Positions 7,922 through 14,748 of a DNA stretch of 32,958 nt are shown one piece after another. A program made the position numbers and the translations under genes. The DNA is taken from contig JAVBXO010000396.1 in the NCBI GenBank assembly GCA_030824535.1, positions 1 to 32,958 of the forward strand, read 5' to 3'. Under the pieces are notes generated by a model. That model was given only the letters and a program-made list of their open reading frames with translations, did no database searches and was not told the DNA's origin. Position 1 is the stretch's first letter; each line of letters begins with the position of its first letter. Origin of the DNA: Azonexus sp. (lineage in GTDB: Bacteria; Pseudomonadota; Gammaproteobacteria; Burkholderiales; Rhodocyclaceae).

Positions 7922-9259
7922 ATGACCAAAAAACTTTTCATCCGCACTTTCGGGTGCCAGATGAACGAGTACGACTCGGACAAGATGGCCGACGTGCTCA
8001 ATGCTTCCGAAACCATCATCAAGACCGACAATCCTGAAGAAGCGGACATCATCCTGTTCAATACCTGCTCGGTGCGCGAAAAGGCGCAGGAGAAGGTGTT
8101 TCACGACCTGGGCCGGGTTCGCCATCTGAAACTGGCCAATCCTAATCTGATAATCGGCGTCGGCGGTTGTGTTGCCAGCCAGGAGGGCGAAGCCATTATC
8201 GCCCGCGCACCTTTCGTCGATATCGTCTTCGGGCCACAGACGCTGCATCGCCTGCCGCAACTGATCGCCGAACGCAAGGCCAAGGGCAAAGCGGCGGTTG
8301 ATGTGTCCTTCCCGGAAATCGAGAAGTTCGATTCGATGCCGCCGTCCGAGATCAAGGGCGCTTCCGCCTTTGTCTCGATCATGGAAGGTTGCTCGAAGTT
8401 CTGCACCTTCTGCATCGTGCCTTACACCCGTGGCGGCGAAGTGTCGCGGCCGTTCAACGACGTACTGACCGAAGTTGCCGACCTGGCGGCCAATGGTGTC
8501 GGCGAAGTGACGCTGCTCGGGCAGAACGTCAATGCTTACCGTGGCGACATGGAAGGCAGCGACGAGAAAGCCGACCTGGCGCTACTGATCGAGTACATCG
8601 CCGAAGTGCCGGGCATCGAGCGCATCCGCTACACGACCTCGCATCCGCGCGAAATGACCCAGCGCCTGTTCGACACTTACGTCAAAGTGCCGAAGCTGGT
8701 GTCGCACCTGCATCTGCCGGTGCAGTCCGGTTCCGACCGCGTGCTGGCGGCGATGAAGCGCGGCTACACGGCGCTCGAATACAAGTCGATCATCCGCAAG
8801 CTGCGCGCGGCGCGGCCGGATATTGCGCTGTCGTCCGACTTCATCGTCGGCTTCCCCGGCGAAACCGATGAAGATTTCGAACGGACGATGACGCTGATCG
8901 ACGAGGTCGGTTTCGACGCTTCCTTCTCTTTCATTTACAGCCCGCGTCCGGGTACGCCGGCGCTGGAGCTGGACGATTCGACGCCAGCTGCGGTCAAATC
9001 GGCACGCCTGTCCCGCCTGCAAAAGCGCATCGAGGAACTGGCGCAGGTCGTCAGTCAGGCCATGGTCGGCAGCGTCCAGCGCGTGCTGGTCGAAGGCCTG
9101 TCGAAAAAGGACGTTAACGAACTGGCCGGCCGCACCGACAACAACCGCATCGTCAATTTCGTGGGCAATCCACGCCTGATCAACACCTTCGTCGATGTCC
9201 GCATCACGTCGGCGCTGCCGCACAGCCTGAGGGGCGAGATTGTCATCCGAGAAGACTAA
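7922..9259 (+). CDS. miaB: tRNA-2-methylthio-N6-dimethylallyladenosine synthase
   Basis: Radical-SAM methylthiotransferase that converts i6A37 to ms2i6A37 in tRNAs reading UNN codons. The 445 residues are the normal length. The N-terminal UPF0004 domain has its three cluster cysteines (C12, C49, C83). The radical-SAM motif is CSKFCTFC (C157, C161, C164), followed by [19 protein letters not shown] and the C-terminal TRAM-like domain are typical. The start [19 protein letters not shown] matches known MiaB proteins. No strong Shine-Dalgarno sequence is seen before the ATG. It is the first gene of a run with phoH, ybeY, corC and lnt, the usual betaproteobacterial arrangement. Confidence 0.98.
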   Translation: MTKKLFIRTFGCQMNEYDSDKMADVLNASETIIKTDNPEEADIILFNTCSVREKAQEKVFHDLGRVRHLKLANPNLIIGVGGCVASQEGEAIIARAPFVDIVFGPQTLHRLPQLIAERKAKGKAAVDVSFPEIEKFDSMPPSEIKGASAFVSIMEGCSKFCTFCIVPYTRGGEVSRPFNDVLTEVADLAANGVGEVTLLGQNVNAYRGDMEGSDEKADLALLIEYIAEVPGIERIRYTTSHPREMTQRLFDTYVKVPKLVSHLHLPVQSGSDRVLAAMKRGYTALEYKSIIRKLRAARPDIALSSDFIVGFPGETDEDFERTMTLIDEVGFDASFSFIYSPRPGTPALELDDSTPAAVKSARLSRLQKRIEELAQVVSQAMVGSVQRVLVEGLSKKDVNELAGRTDNNRIVNFVGNPRLINTFVDVRITSALPHSLRGEIVIRED

Positions 9260-10232
9260 GCCGGCGTCCAAGCAAAAGCCGCTGGAATTCAGCCTGACGC
9301 CGGTCGACAACGGGCAACTGGCCAATCTGTGCGGACCGCTCGACGAGCATATCCGCCAGATTGAAGCCGGCTTCGATGTCGTCATCCGCCGACGTAACGA
9401 GCGCTTTTCGGTTTTGGGCGAAAATGCCCGGTTGACCGCAGATGCGCTGCGCCACTTCTATGCACTGGCACGCCAGCCGCTGTCGGTGGCGGAAATCCAG
9501 CTTGGCCTGATCGAGCTGACCAACGCCCCGGTGCGCCGCGTTTCACATCGTGCCGAAGGCGCGGGCGATGGTCCGCAACTGGTCACGCGCAAGAACGAGC
9601 TGCATGGCCGCACGCCGCGCCAGGTGGCTTACCTGAAGGCGATCCAGGAACACGACATCACCTTCGGCATCGGCCCCGCCGGCACCGGCAAGACTTATCT
9701 GGCCGTCGCTTCGGCGGTCGACGCCTTCGAGCGCGACCTGGTCGAGCGCATCATCCTGACCCGGCCGGCCGTCGAAGCTGGCGAGCGGCTGGGCTTTCTG
9801 CCGGGCGACCTGGCGCAGAAGATCGACCCTTACCTGCGGCCGCTGTACGACGCGCTCTACGACCTGATGGGCCACGACCGCGTCGCCAAGCTCTACGAAA
9901 AACACGCCATCGAAATCGCCCCGCTGGCCTTCATGCGCGGGCGCACGCTGAATCACGCCTTCATCATTCTCGATGAGGCGCAGAACACCACGCCGGAACA
10001 GATGAAGATGTTCCTGACGCGCATCGGCATCGGTGCCAAGGCCGTGGTGACCGGTGACGTGACCCAGATCGACCTGCCCAAGAGCCAGAAAAGCGGCCTC
10101 AAGGAAGCAGTCGAAGTGCTCAGCGATGTGCGCGGCATCGCTTTTACCCAATTCAAGAAAGAAGATGTCGTGCGCCATCCGCTGGTCGCCCGCATCGTCG
10201 ACGCCTATGAAAAACGCACCCAAACGCCTTAA
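9240..10232 (+). CDS. ybeZ: PhoH-like ATPase (YbeZ)
   Basis: Cytosolic P-loop ATPase of the PhoH family, thought to act with YbeY in RNA and ribosome metabolism. Walker A is GPAGTGKT (145-152), Walker B is FIILDEAQ (241-248), and RGRTL and [10 protein letters not shown] are typical PhoH motifs. 330 residues, in the family range. The best start is TTG at 9240, which overlaps the end of miaB by 20 bases and has AGGGG a few bases upstream. An ATG start would remove a large part of the conserved N-terminus. The 3' end overlaps ybeY by 26 bases, consistent with translational coupling. Confidence 0.95.
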   Translation: MSSEKTKPASKQKPLEFSLTPVDNGQLANLCGPLDEHIRQIEAGFDVVIRRRNERFSVLGENARLTADALRHFYALARQPLSVAEIQLGLIELTNAPVRRVSHRAEGAGDGPQLVTRKNELHGRTPRQVAYLKAIQEHDITFGIGPAGTGKTYLAVASAVDAFERDLVERIILTRPAVEAGERLGFLPGDLAQKIDPYLRPLYDALYDLMGHDRVAKLYEKHAIEIAPLAFMRGRTLNHAFIILDEAQNTTPEQMKMFLTRIGIGAKAVVTGDVTQIDLPKSQKSGLKEAVEVLSDVRGIAFTQFKKEDVVRHPLVARIVDAYEKRTQTP

Positions 10233-10665
10233 TCTTTCCGTGCAATACGCCTGTAACCGCGAGGGCTTACCCTTGCGCGCCGATTTCGTACGCTGGGCGC
10301 GCGCGGCGCTGGTCGGCGGCGGTGAGATCACCATCCGCCTGGTTGACGCCGAAGAAGGTCAGGATCTGAATCGCGAGTATCGCGGCAAGGATTACGCGAC
10401 CAATGTGCTGTCCTTCCCCTACGAAACCGAGCCGGTGGTCATGGGTGATCTGGTGCTCTGCCCGAGCGTCGTTGCCCGTGAAGCCACCGAACAAAACAAG
10501 CCGCTGGCAGCCCATTACGCCCACCTGACGGTGCATGGTATGCTGCATTTACAAGGCTGGGACCACGAAAACGACGAGGACGCCCAAGCCATGGAAGACG
10601 AAGAAAGGGAAATTCTCGCCGCGCTCGGCTACCCTGATCCTTACCTGGGTGAGCGCGCCGACTGA
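10207..10665 (+). CDS. ybeY: Endoribonuclease YbeY (16S rRNA maturation)
   Basis: Zinc-dependent endoribonuclease needed for 16S rRNA 3'-end processing and ribosome quality control. 152 residues. The metal-binding motif [11 protein letters not shown] (H110, H114, H120) and the upstream [11 protein letters not shown] segment are characteristic. The frame is open further upstream to 10126, but that part is antisense-like sequence inside phoH, and family length supports the ATG at 10207. It overlaps phoH by 26 bases and is followed five bases later by corC. Confidence 0.96.
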   Translation: MKNAPKRLNLSVQYACNREGLPLRADFVRWARAALVGGGEITIRLVDAEEGQDLNREYRGKDYATNVLSFPYETEPVVMGDLVLCPSVVAREATEQNKPLAAHYAHLTVHGMLHLQGWDHENDEDAQAMEDEEREILAALGYPDPYLGERAD

Positions 10666-10670
10666 AGATT

Positions 10671-11525
10671 ATGGACAGTGACAGTAAACCGGGATTCATT
10701 GAACGCCTGACCTCTTTTCTGCTGCGCGAGCCCGAAGATCGCGGGCAATTGCTGGAAGTGCTGCACGCGGCCTACCAGCGCAACCTGATGGACGCCGATG
10801 CGCTGACCATCATCGAAGGCGCCCTCGCCGCCTCCGAAACCCGTGTCACCGATGTCATGGTGCCGCGCGCCCAGATGGACGTCATCGATGTCCATGACCC
10901 ACTGGACGAAATCCTGCCGACCGTCATCGATGCCGCCCACTCGCGTTTTCCGGTCGTCGATGGTGACCGCGACAATGTGCTCGGCGTGCTGCTGGCCAAG
11001 GATATGCTGCGCATGCAGACCGACACCAGCTTCAATCTCCGTGACGCCCTGCGTCCGGCCGTCTTCATTCCCGAATCCAAACGCCTCAATGTGCTGCTAC
11101 GTGAATTTCGCGTTTCGCGTAATCACATGGCCATCGTCGTCAATGAATACGGCGGCGTTGCCGGCCTGGTGACGATTGAAGACGTGCTTGAACAAATCGT
11201 CGGCGACATCGAGGACGAGTACGACTTCGACGAAGCCCACGACAATATCCGGCTCGATGCTTCCGGCCGCCATCGCGTCAAGGCCCGCACCGAGATCGAG
11301 GACTTCAACGCGGCTTTCGCGACGCATTTCTCCAACGAGGAATTCGACACCGTCGGCGGCCTGATCCTGCGCCACCTCGGCCGCATGCCCAAACGCAACG
11401 AAATCGTCGAGATCGACGGCAGCCATTTCCAGGTACTGCGCGCCGACAGTCGTCGCCTCTACACCCTGCTCGTCGATCCGGCCAAGCCCGCAGCATCCGA
11501 GCCCAAGGAATCCCCACTCCGGTGA
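10671..11525 (+). CDS. corC: CBS-domain protein CorC/YbeX
   Basis: 284-residue cytosolic protein with two CBS domains (about 65-190, including VTDVMVPRAQMDVI and RNHMAIVVNEYGGVAGLVTIED) and a C-terminal CorC_HlyC domain (about 205-280, with FDTVGGLILRHLGRMP). Linked in enterobacteria to magnesium/cobalt efflux and, as YbeX, to ribosome metabolism. The older family label HlyC is unrelated to the RTX acyltransferase. Its place between ybeY and lnt is conserved in proteobacteria. The stop codon overlaps the lnt GTG start (GTGA), so the two are probably coupled. Confidence 0.95.
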   Translation: MDSDSKPGFIERLTSFLLREPEDRGQLLEVLHAAYQRNLMDADALTIIEGALAASETRVTDVMVPRAQMDVIDVHDPLDEILPTVIDAAHSRFPVVDGDRDNVLGVLLAKDMLRMQTDTSFNLRDALRPAVFIPESKRLNVLLREFRVSRNHMAIVVNEYGGVAGLVTIEDVLEQIVGDIEDEYDFDEAHDNIRLDASGRHRVKARTEIEDFNAAFATHFSNEEFDTVGGLILRHLGRMPKRNEIVEIDGSHFQVLRADSRRLYTLLVDPAKPAASEPKESPLR

Positions 11526-13030
11526 AGCACAACCCCGCCTGCACCCGACTGTCCTGCCTTCTTCATAGTCCGTTCCGGCGCTTCATTTCGGCTGCCCTGC
11601 TCGGTGCCGCCGGCGTGTTGTGCTTTGCCCCCGCCGAATTTTTCTGGCTGGCGCCGCTGGTCTGGGGGGGGCTATTCGCCCTGCTGCGGCGCGCCGAAAC
11701 CTCACGCCAGGCGACGTTGACCGGGTTTGGCTTCGGCCTGGGCTTTTTCCTGACGGGTGTTTCCTGGGTCTATGTCAGCCTGTCGGTCTTTGGCGGCATG
11801 CCCTGGTGGCTGGCCGGACTGGCCGCGCTGCTGTTTTGCACCGCGATGGCCCTTTATCCGGCGCTTGCTGGCGGCTTGTTCAAGCGCTGGCAGCCGGCTG
11901 GTTTCCTGGAACAGGCGATTTTCTTTGCCGCGCTGATTACTGCGGTCGACTGGCTGAGAAGCTGGTTTTTGACCGGCTTCCCCTGGCTCGGCATCGGTTA
12001 CTCGCAAGCGCCCCCCAGCCCGCTGGCGGGTTTTGCCCCCATTATTGGTGTCCATGGCCTAGCGCTGCTGCTTGCCCTGAACGGCGCACTGCTGTTGCGC
12101 TGGCGAATTGGCCTCACAGCGCTGGCAGCGACTTGCATCATCGGCCTGGGGCTACGCCAGATTGAATGGACACAGCCGGAAGGGAAGCCGCTGTCGGTGG
12201 CGCTAATCCAGGGCAATGTGCCGCAGGAAATGAAATTCCGCCCGGAAGCCTTCTATCGCACCCTGTCGCTGTATCGCCAGCTGATCACGCAACATCCGGC
12301 GCAACTGACGCTGCTGCCGGAAACTGCCTTGCCGGTGTTCTTCGAACAATTGCCCGAAAGCTACCTGCTGGAGCTGGAACGCCTGGCCAGCCGTCGTGGC
12401 GGCGACCTGCTGGCCGGCACGCTGACCGGCAACCAGCTCGGCTATTACAACAGCGCCGTCAGCCTCGGCAGCTCCGCTGCGCAGGTCTATAGCAAGCAGC
12501 ACCTGGTGCCGTTTGGTGAATTCATTCCGACGGGTTTTGCCTGGTTCATGGCCTATGCGCAGATCCCGATGTCGGCTTTCAGTCGCGGCAGCACCGTACC
12601 CGAGCCGCTGCGACTGGCCGGACATACGGTGGCGGTGAATATCTGCTACGAAGATGCTTTCGGCCGGGAGATTGCCCCCGTCGCAGGACAGGCCGGCGTG
12701 CTGGCCAATCTGTCGAATACCGCCTGGTTTGGTCATTCACTGGCCCAGCCGCAGCATTTGCAGATCTCGCAGATGCGGGCACTGGAAACCGGCCGGCCGA
12801 TGCTGCGCGCGACGAATACCGGCATGACCGCGATCATCGCCGCTGATGGCAATGTCACTGCCGTCCTGCCAGCTTTCGAAAGTGGTGTGCTCGAAGGTGA
12901 AGTTCAGCCGCGCACAGGCCAGACGCCCTATATCGTTTTCGGTGACTGGCCGGCCCTGCTGCTGATGGCGCTCGGACTGGCCTTCGGGCTGATATGCGGC
13001 AAGCGCCAGGCAACTGCGGTCGACGGCTGA
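11522..13030 (+). CDS. lnt: Apolipoprotein N-acyltransferase
   Basis: Inner-membrane enzyme that adds the third acyl chain to lipoproteins, the last step of lipoprotein maturation. The 502-residue protein has several N-terminal membrane helices (about 15-215), then a periplasmic nitrilase-fold domain with the catalytic triad Glu267 (LLPETALP), Lys325 (SKQHLVPFGEF) and Cys375 (NICYEDAFG), and a closing C-terminal helix (about 475-495). Start GTG at 11522 overlaps the corC stop by three bases. It is the last gene of the miaB-phoH-ybeY-corC-lnt run and is followed by a hairpin at 13073-13106. Confidence 0.97.
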   Translation: MKHNPACTRLSCLLHSPFRRFISAALLGAAGVLCFAPAEFFWLAPLVWGGLFALLRRAETSRQATLTGFGFGLGFFLTGVSWVYVSLSVFGGMPWWLAGLAALLFCTAMALYPALAGGLFKRWQPAGFLEQAIFFAALITAVDWLRSWFLTGFPWLGIGYSQAPPSPLAGFAPIIGVHGLALLLALNGALLLRWRIGLTALAATCIIGLGLRQIEWTQPEGKPLSVALIQGNVPQEMKFRPEAFYRTLSLYRQLITQHPAQLTLLPETALPVFFEQLPESYLLELERLASRRGGDLLAGTLTGNQLGYYNSAVSLGSSAAQVYSKQHLVPFGEFIPTGFAWFMAYAQIPMSAFSRGSTVPEPLRLAGHTVAVNICYEDAFGREIAPVAGQAGVLANLSNTAWFGHSLAQPQHLQISQMRALETGRPMLRATNTGMTAIIAADGNVTAVLPAFESGVLEGEVQPRTGQTPYIVFGDWPALLLMALGLAFGLICGKRQATAVDG

Positions 13031-13072
13031 AAAGCCGGCATTTTCAAACAAGGAAGCAAGGAAAAGAATCAC

Positions 13073-13106
13073 CCGGGGAGTCCGTCGGCTGCAACCGACT
13101 CCCCGG
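13073..13106. terminator. GC-rich hairpin between convergent lnt and the lytic transglycosylase gene
   Basis: Perfect arms CCGGGGAGTC / GACTCCCCGG (13073-13082 and 13097-13106), with an alternative inner pairing GTCGG/CCGAC. It lies in the 101-base gap between two convergent genes. There is no T-run on the plus side; the minus side is followed by a moderately T-rich ATTCTTTTCCTT. A shared terminator is the simplest reading. Confidence 0.55.
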
Positions 13107-13131
13107 ACAACTCGGACCTGGTGTGTGCTTA

Positions 13132-13866
13132 TCAGGCCTTGCGCGCCGTCTGCACAGCCGATTGCACCGCCGCCTGCAGGCGCTGATGCTCGCTGAGCAC
13201 CTTGCTGGCGTAGCGCCGTTCGGGATCGCTGGAAGCGCCACCAAACTGCTGCAAGCCTTCAACAAGGCCGCCACCGCGCACGATGGACTCCTTGAGCACC
13301 TTCGAACCGACCAGCACATTGGTCACCGGATCGAAGAAAGGCAGCTCACCGGCGTCATCGGGCAGCTTGTCGGCATGCATCGTCGGCATCACCTGCATCA
13401 AGCCCTGGGCGCCAACGACGCTTTGTGAAAAGGGATTGAAGCGGGATTCGATACCGATTACGGCAATGATCAACAGGGGATCAAGACCGAGCTTGCTGGC
13501 ATTGTGCTGCGCTGCCGAGAAAATCGGCACCAGCGCTTCGTTGGAAACGTTGTAGCGCCGAGCGACGTAGTTGAGCGCCCGCCGCATGCGGCTGTTCAAC
13601 TGTCCATCAACATCAAGCACCGGCGCAGGGGCCGGCGGTGTTTCAATGACCGGGTCGGCGGCACTTTGCACCGCGACCACAATCGGTTCGCCGCTCTCAA
13701 AAACGGCCTTGCGCACTGCGGGAAAATCAACCACCCCGGCCTGTACTGCACCGAGCCACAACAGGAAAAACACACCGGCAGCCGTCAAAAAACGCTGCAG
13801 CCATTCCGCGAAAACCGCAGAAACCCGCTGCATGCCGGGACTAAGGATAGTAGTCGTAGCGAACAT
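13132..13866 (-). CDS. Lytic transglycosylase (SLT domain), envelope-anchored
   Basis: Peptidoglycan-cleaving lytic transglycosylase acting in the periplasm. Of 244 residues, an N-terminal hydrophobic segment (about 26-44) is a signal peptide or anchor, then a Pro/Ala-rich linker, then the SLT domain (about 100-240). The catalytic Glu is E140 in GIESRFNPF, followed by the family motifs GAQGLMQVMP and the YASKVL segment near the end. The ATG at 13866 is chosen because AAGGAGG lies a few bases upstream; a TTG 36 bases further up is open but has no such site. The gene has its own promoter at 14048-14077 and an unusually long leader. It is small for a soluble Slt and closest in layout to short MltE/EmtA-like or secretion-associated transglycosylases. 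Confidence 0.9.
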   Translation of the reverse strand: MFATTTILSPGMQRVSAVFAEWLQRFLTAAGVFFLLWLGAVQAGVVDFPAVRKAVFESGEPIVVAVQSAADPVIETPPAPAPVLDVDGQLNSRMRRALNYVARRYNVSNEALVPIFSAAQHNASKLGLDPLLIIAVIGIESRFNPFSQSVVGAQGLMQVMPTMHADKLPDDAGELPFFDPVTNVLVGSKVLKESIVRGGGLVEGLQQFGGASSDPERRYASKVLSEHQRLQAAVQSAVQTARKA

Positions 13867-14041
13867 ACGCCCTCCTTCACAGTTGCCACCTCGGAAGAAC
13901 AAATCCTCGGCGAACGGTTACGGGGGGTACGACGTCGGCAATGCCCGGGAATCGGGCCAGCGGGGGGATCAGACCAGTCCCCGCCCTTACAAAAAAACAT
14001 GCCGGAACAGAGACCGGCGACCGACGTTGCACCGCAACATG
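13867..14041 (-). other. Long GC-rich 5' leader of the transglycosylase gene
   Basis: From the predicted transcription start near 14041 to the ATG there are about 175 untranslated bases. They contain inverted repeats, for example GCCCG/CGGGC around 13943-13957 and a G-run/C-run pair around 13960-13984. A structured leader is possible; no known riboswitch was recognised. Confidence 0.4.
14026..14038. promoter_or_regulatory. Palindrome GTTGCACCGCAAC, possible PhaR/PhbF-like operator, proximal copy
   Basis: Arms GTTGC/GCAAC around ACC, close to the predicted transcription start of the transglycosylase gene. It differs by one base from the 13-bp core of the copy at 14103-14119. Compared with the PhbF consensus TG-N-TGC-N3-GCAA known from Herbaspirillum, only the first T is missing. 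Confidence 0.5.
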
Positions 14042-14047
14042 AGTCGC

Positions 14048-14077
14048 ATTGTATTGATTAAAAGCCGATTTTGTCCA
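14048..14077 (-). promoter_or_regulatory. Sigma-70 promoter of the transglycosylase gene
   Basis: On the minus strand, -35 TGGACA (14077-14072), an 18-base spacer, and -10 TACAAT (14053-14048), each one base off consensus. Predicted start is near 14041. The promoter is AT-rich relative to its surroundings and lies between the two palindromes. Confidence 0.7.
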
Positions 14078-14102
14078 TCATTAAATCACCCGACACATTT
14101 AT

Positions 14103-14119
14103 TTGTTGCACTGCAACAA
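14103..14119. promoter_or_regulatory. Perfect 17-bp palindrome, possible PhaR/PhbF-like operator, distal copy
   Basis: TTGTTGCACTGCAACAA is a perfect dyad with a one-base centre. It contains TGTTGCACTGCAA, a full match to TG-N-TGC-N3-GCAA. It lies about 70 bases upstream of the predicted start of the transglycosylase gene and 29 bases beyond the msrA stop, so a role in msrA transcript termination is the main alternative. Confidence 0.55.
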
Positions 14120-14147
14120 CACTTTGAACCGCGAGTGACGGCCTGAA

Positions 14148-14690
14148 TCAGCTTGCCGGGCGCAGCAAATCGCGGAATTCCATCCTGACCTTGACGGCCT
14201 TTGGCGCCACCACGGCCAGGCAATATCCTTGGTAGGGATTGCGCTGAAAATAGTGATGGTGATAGTCCTCGGCCACGAAGAAATGCCCTGCCGGCACGAC
14301 TTCGGTGACGATGGGCTGCGGCCATATTGACTCGGTATTGAAGCGGGCAATCATGGCTTCGGCCTGCGCTTTTTGCGTATCGTCATGCGTAAAAATTGCC
14401 GAACGATACTGCGTGCCGACATCATGCCCCTGGCGATTCAGCGTCGTCGGATCGTGTATCGTGAAAAATACGGTCAACAGCATTTCGAAGTCGATTTTCG
14501 CCGGATCAAAAACGATCTGTACCACCTCGGCATGACCGCTGTCGCCCCGGCAAACCTTCTCGTAAGTCGGCGCCGGATCCTGCCCGCCCATATAGCCGGG
14601 CAGCACCGATTCGACCCCGGCCAATTGCTCGAACGCCGCTTCCAGACACCAGAAACAGCCACCGGCGAGGGTGGCGATTGTCTTGCTCAT
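14148..14690 (-). CDS. msrA: Peptide methionine sulfoxide reductase MsrA
   Basis: Reduces methionine-S-sulfoxide in proteins and free form, using thioredoxin. The 180 residues contain the catalytic motif GCFWC (C12 catalytic), the GYMGG segment, GHAEVVQIVFDP, HDPTTLNRQGHDVGTQYRS, and the C-terminal EDYHHHYF typical of the family. The frame stays open far upstream, but the ATG at 14690 gives the standard N-terminus MSKTIATLAGGCFWCLE. It lies 58 bases downstream of the dikinase gene on the same strand and could be transcribed with it, although no clear internal promoter was identified. Confidence 0.97.
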   Translation of the reverse strand: MSKTIATLAGGCFWCLEAAFEQLAGVESVLPGYMGGQDPAPTYEKVCRGDSGHAEVVQIVFDPAKIDFEMLLTVFFTIHDPTTLNRQGHDVGTQYRSAIFTHDDTQKAQAEAMIARFNTESIWPQPIVTEVVPAGHFFVAEDYHHHYFQRNPYQGYCLAVVAPKAVKVRMEFRDLLRPAS

Positions 14691-14748
14691 GGCGAATCCA
14701 TTCCGAATAGATAGAGGGATTCTGACTCGCCAAGGTGATTTTTGTTCC

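Noticed and set aside
10671-11525. Treating CorC as a second haemolysin-related gene because of the family label HlyC
   Set aside because: The CBS-CorC_HlyC protein is unrelated to the RTX acyltransferase, and its position in the ybeZ-ybeY-lnt run is housekeeping.
14103-14119. Reading the 17-bp palindrome only as an msrA terminator
   Set aside because: The stem is short and AT-rich, has no U-tract after it, and its core recurs at 14026-14038, which fits a protein-binding site better. Termination cannot be fully excluded.
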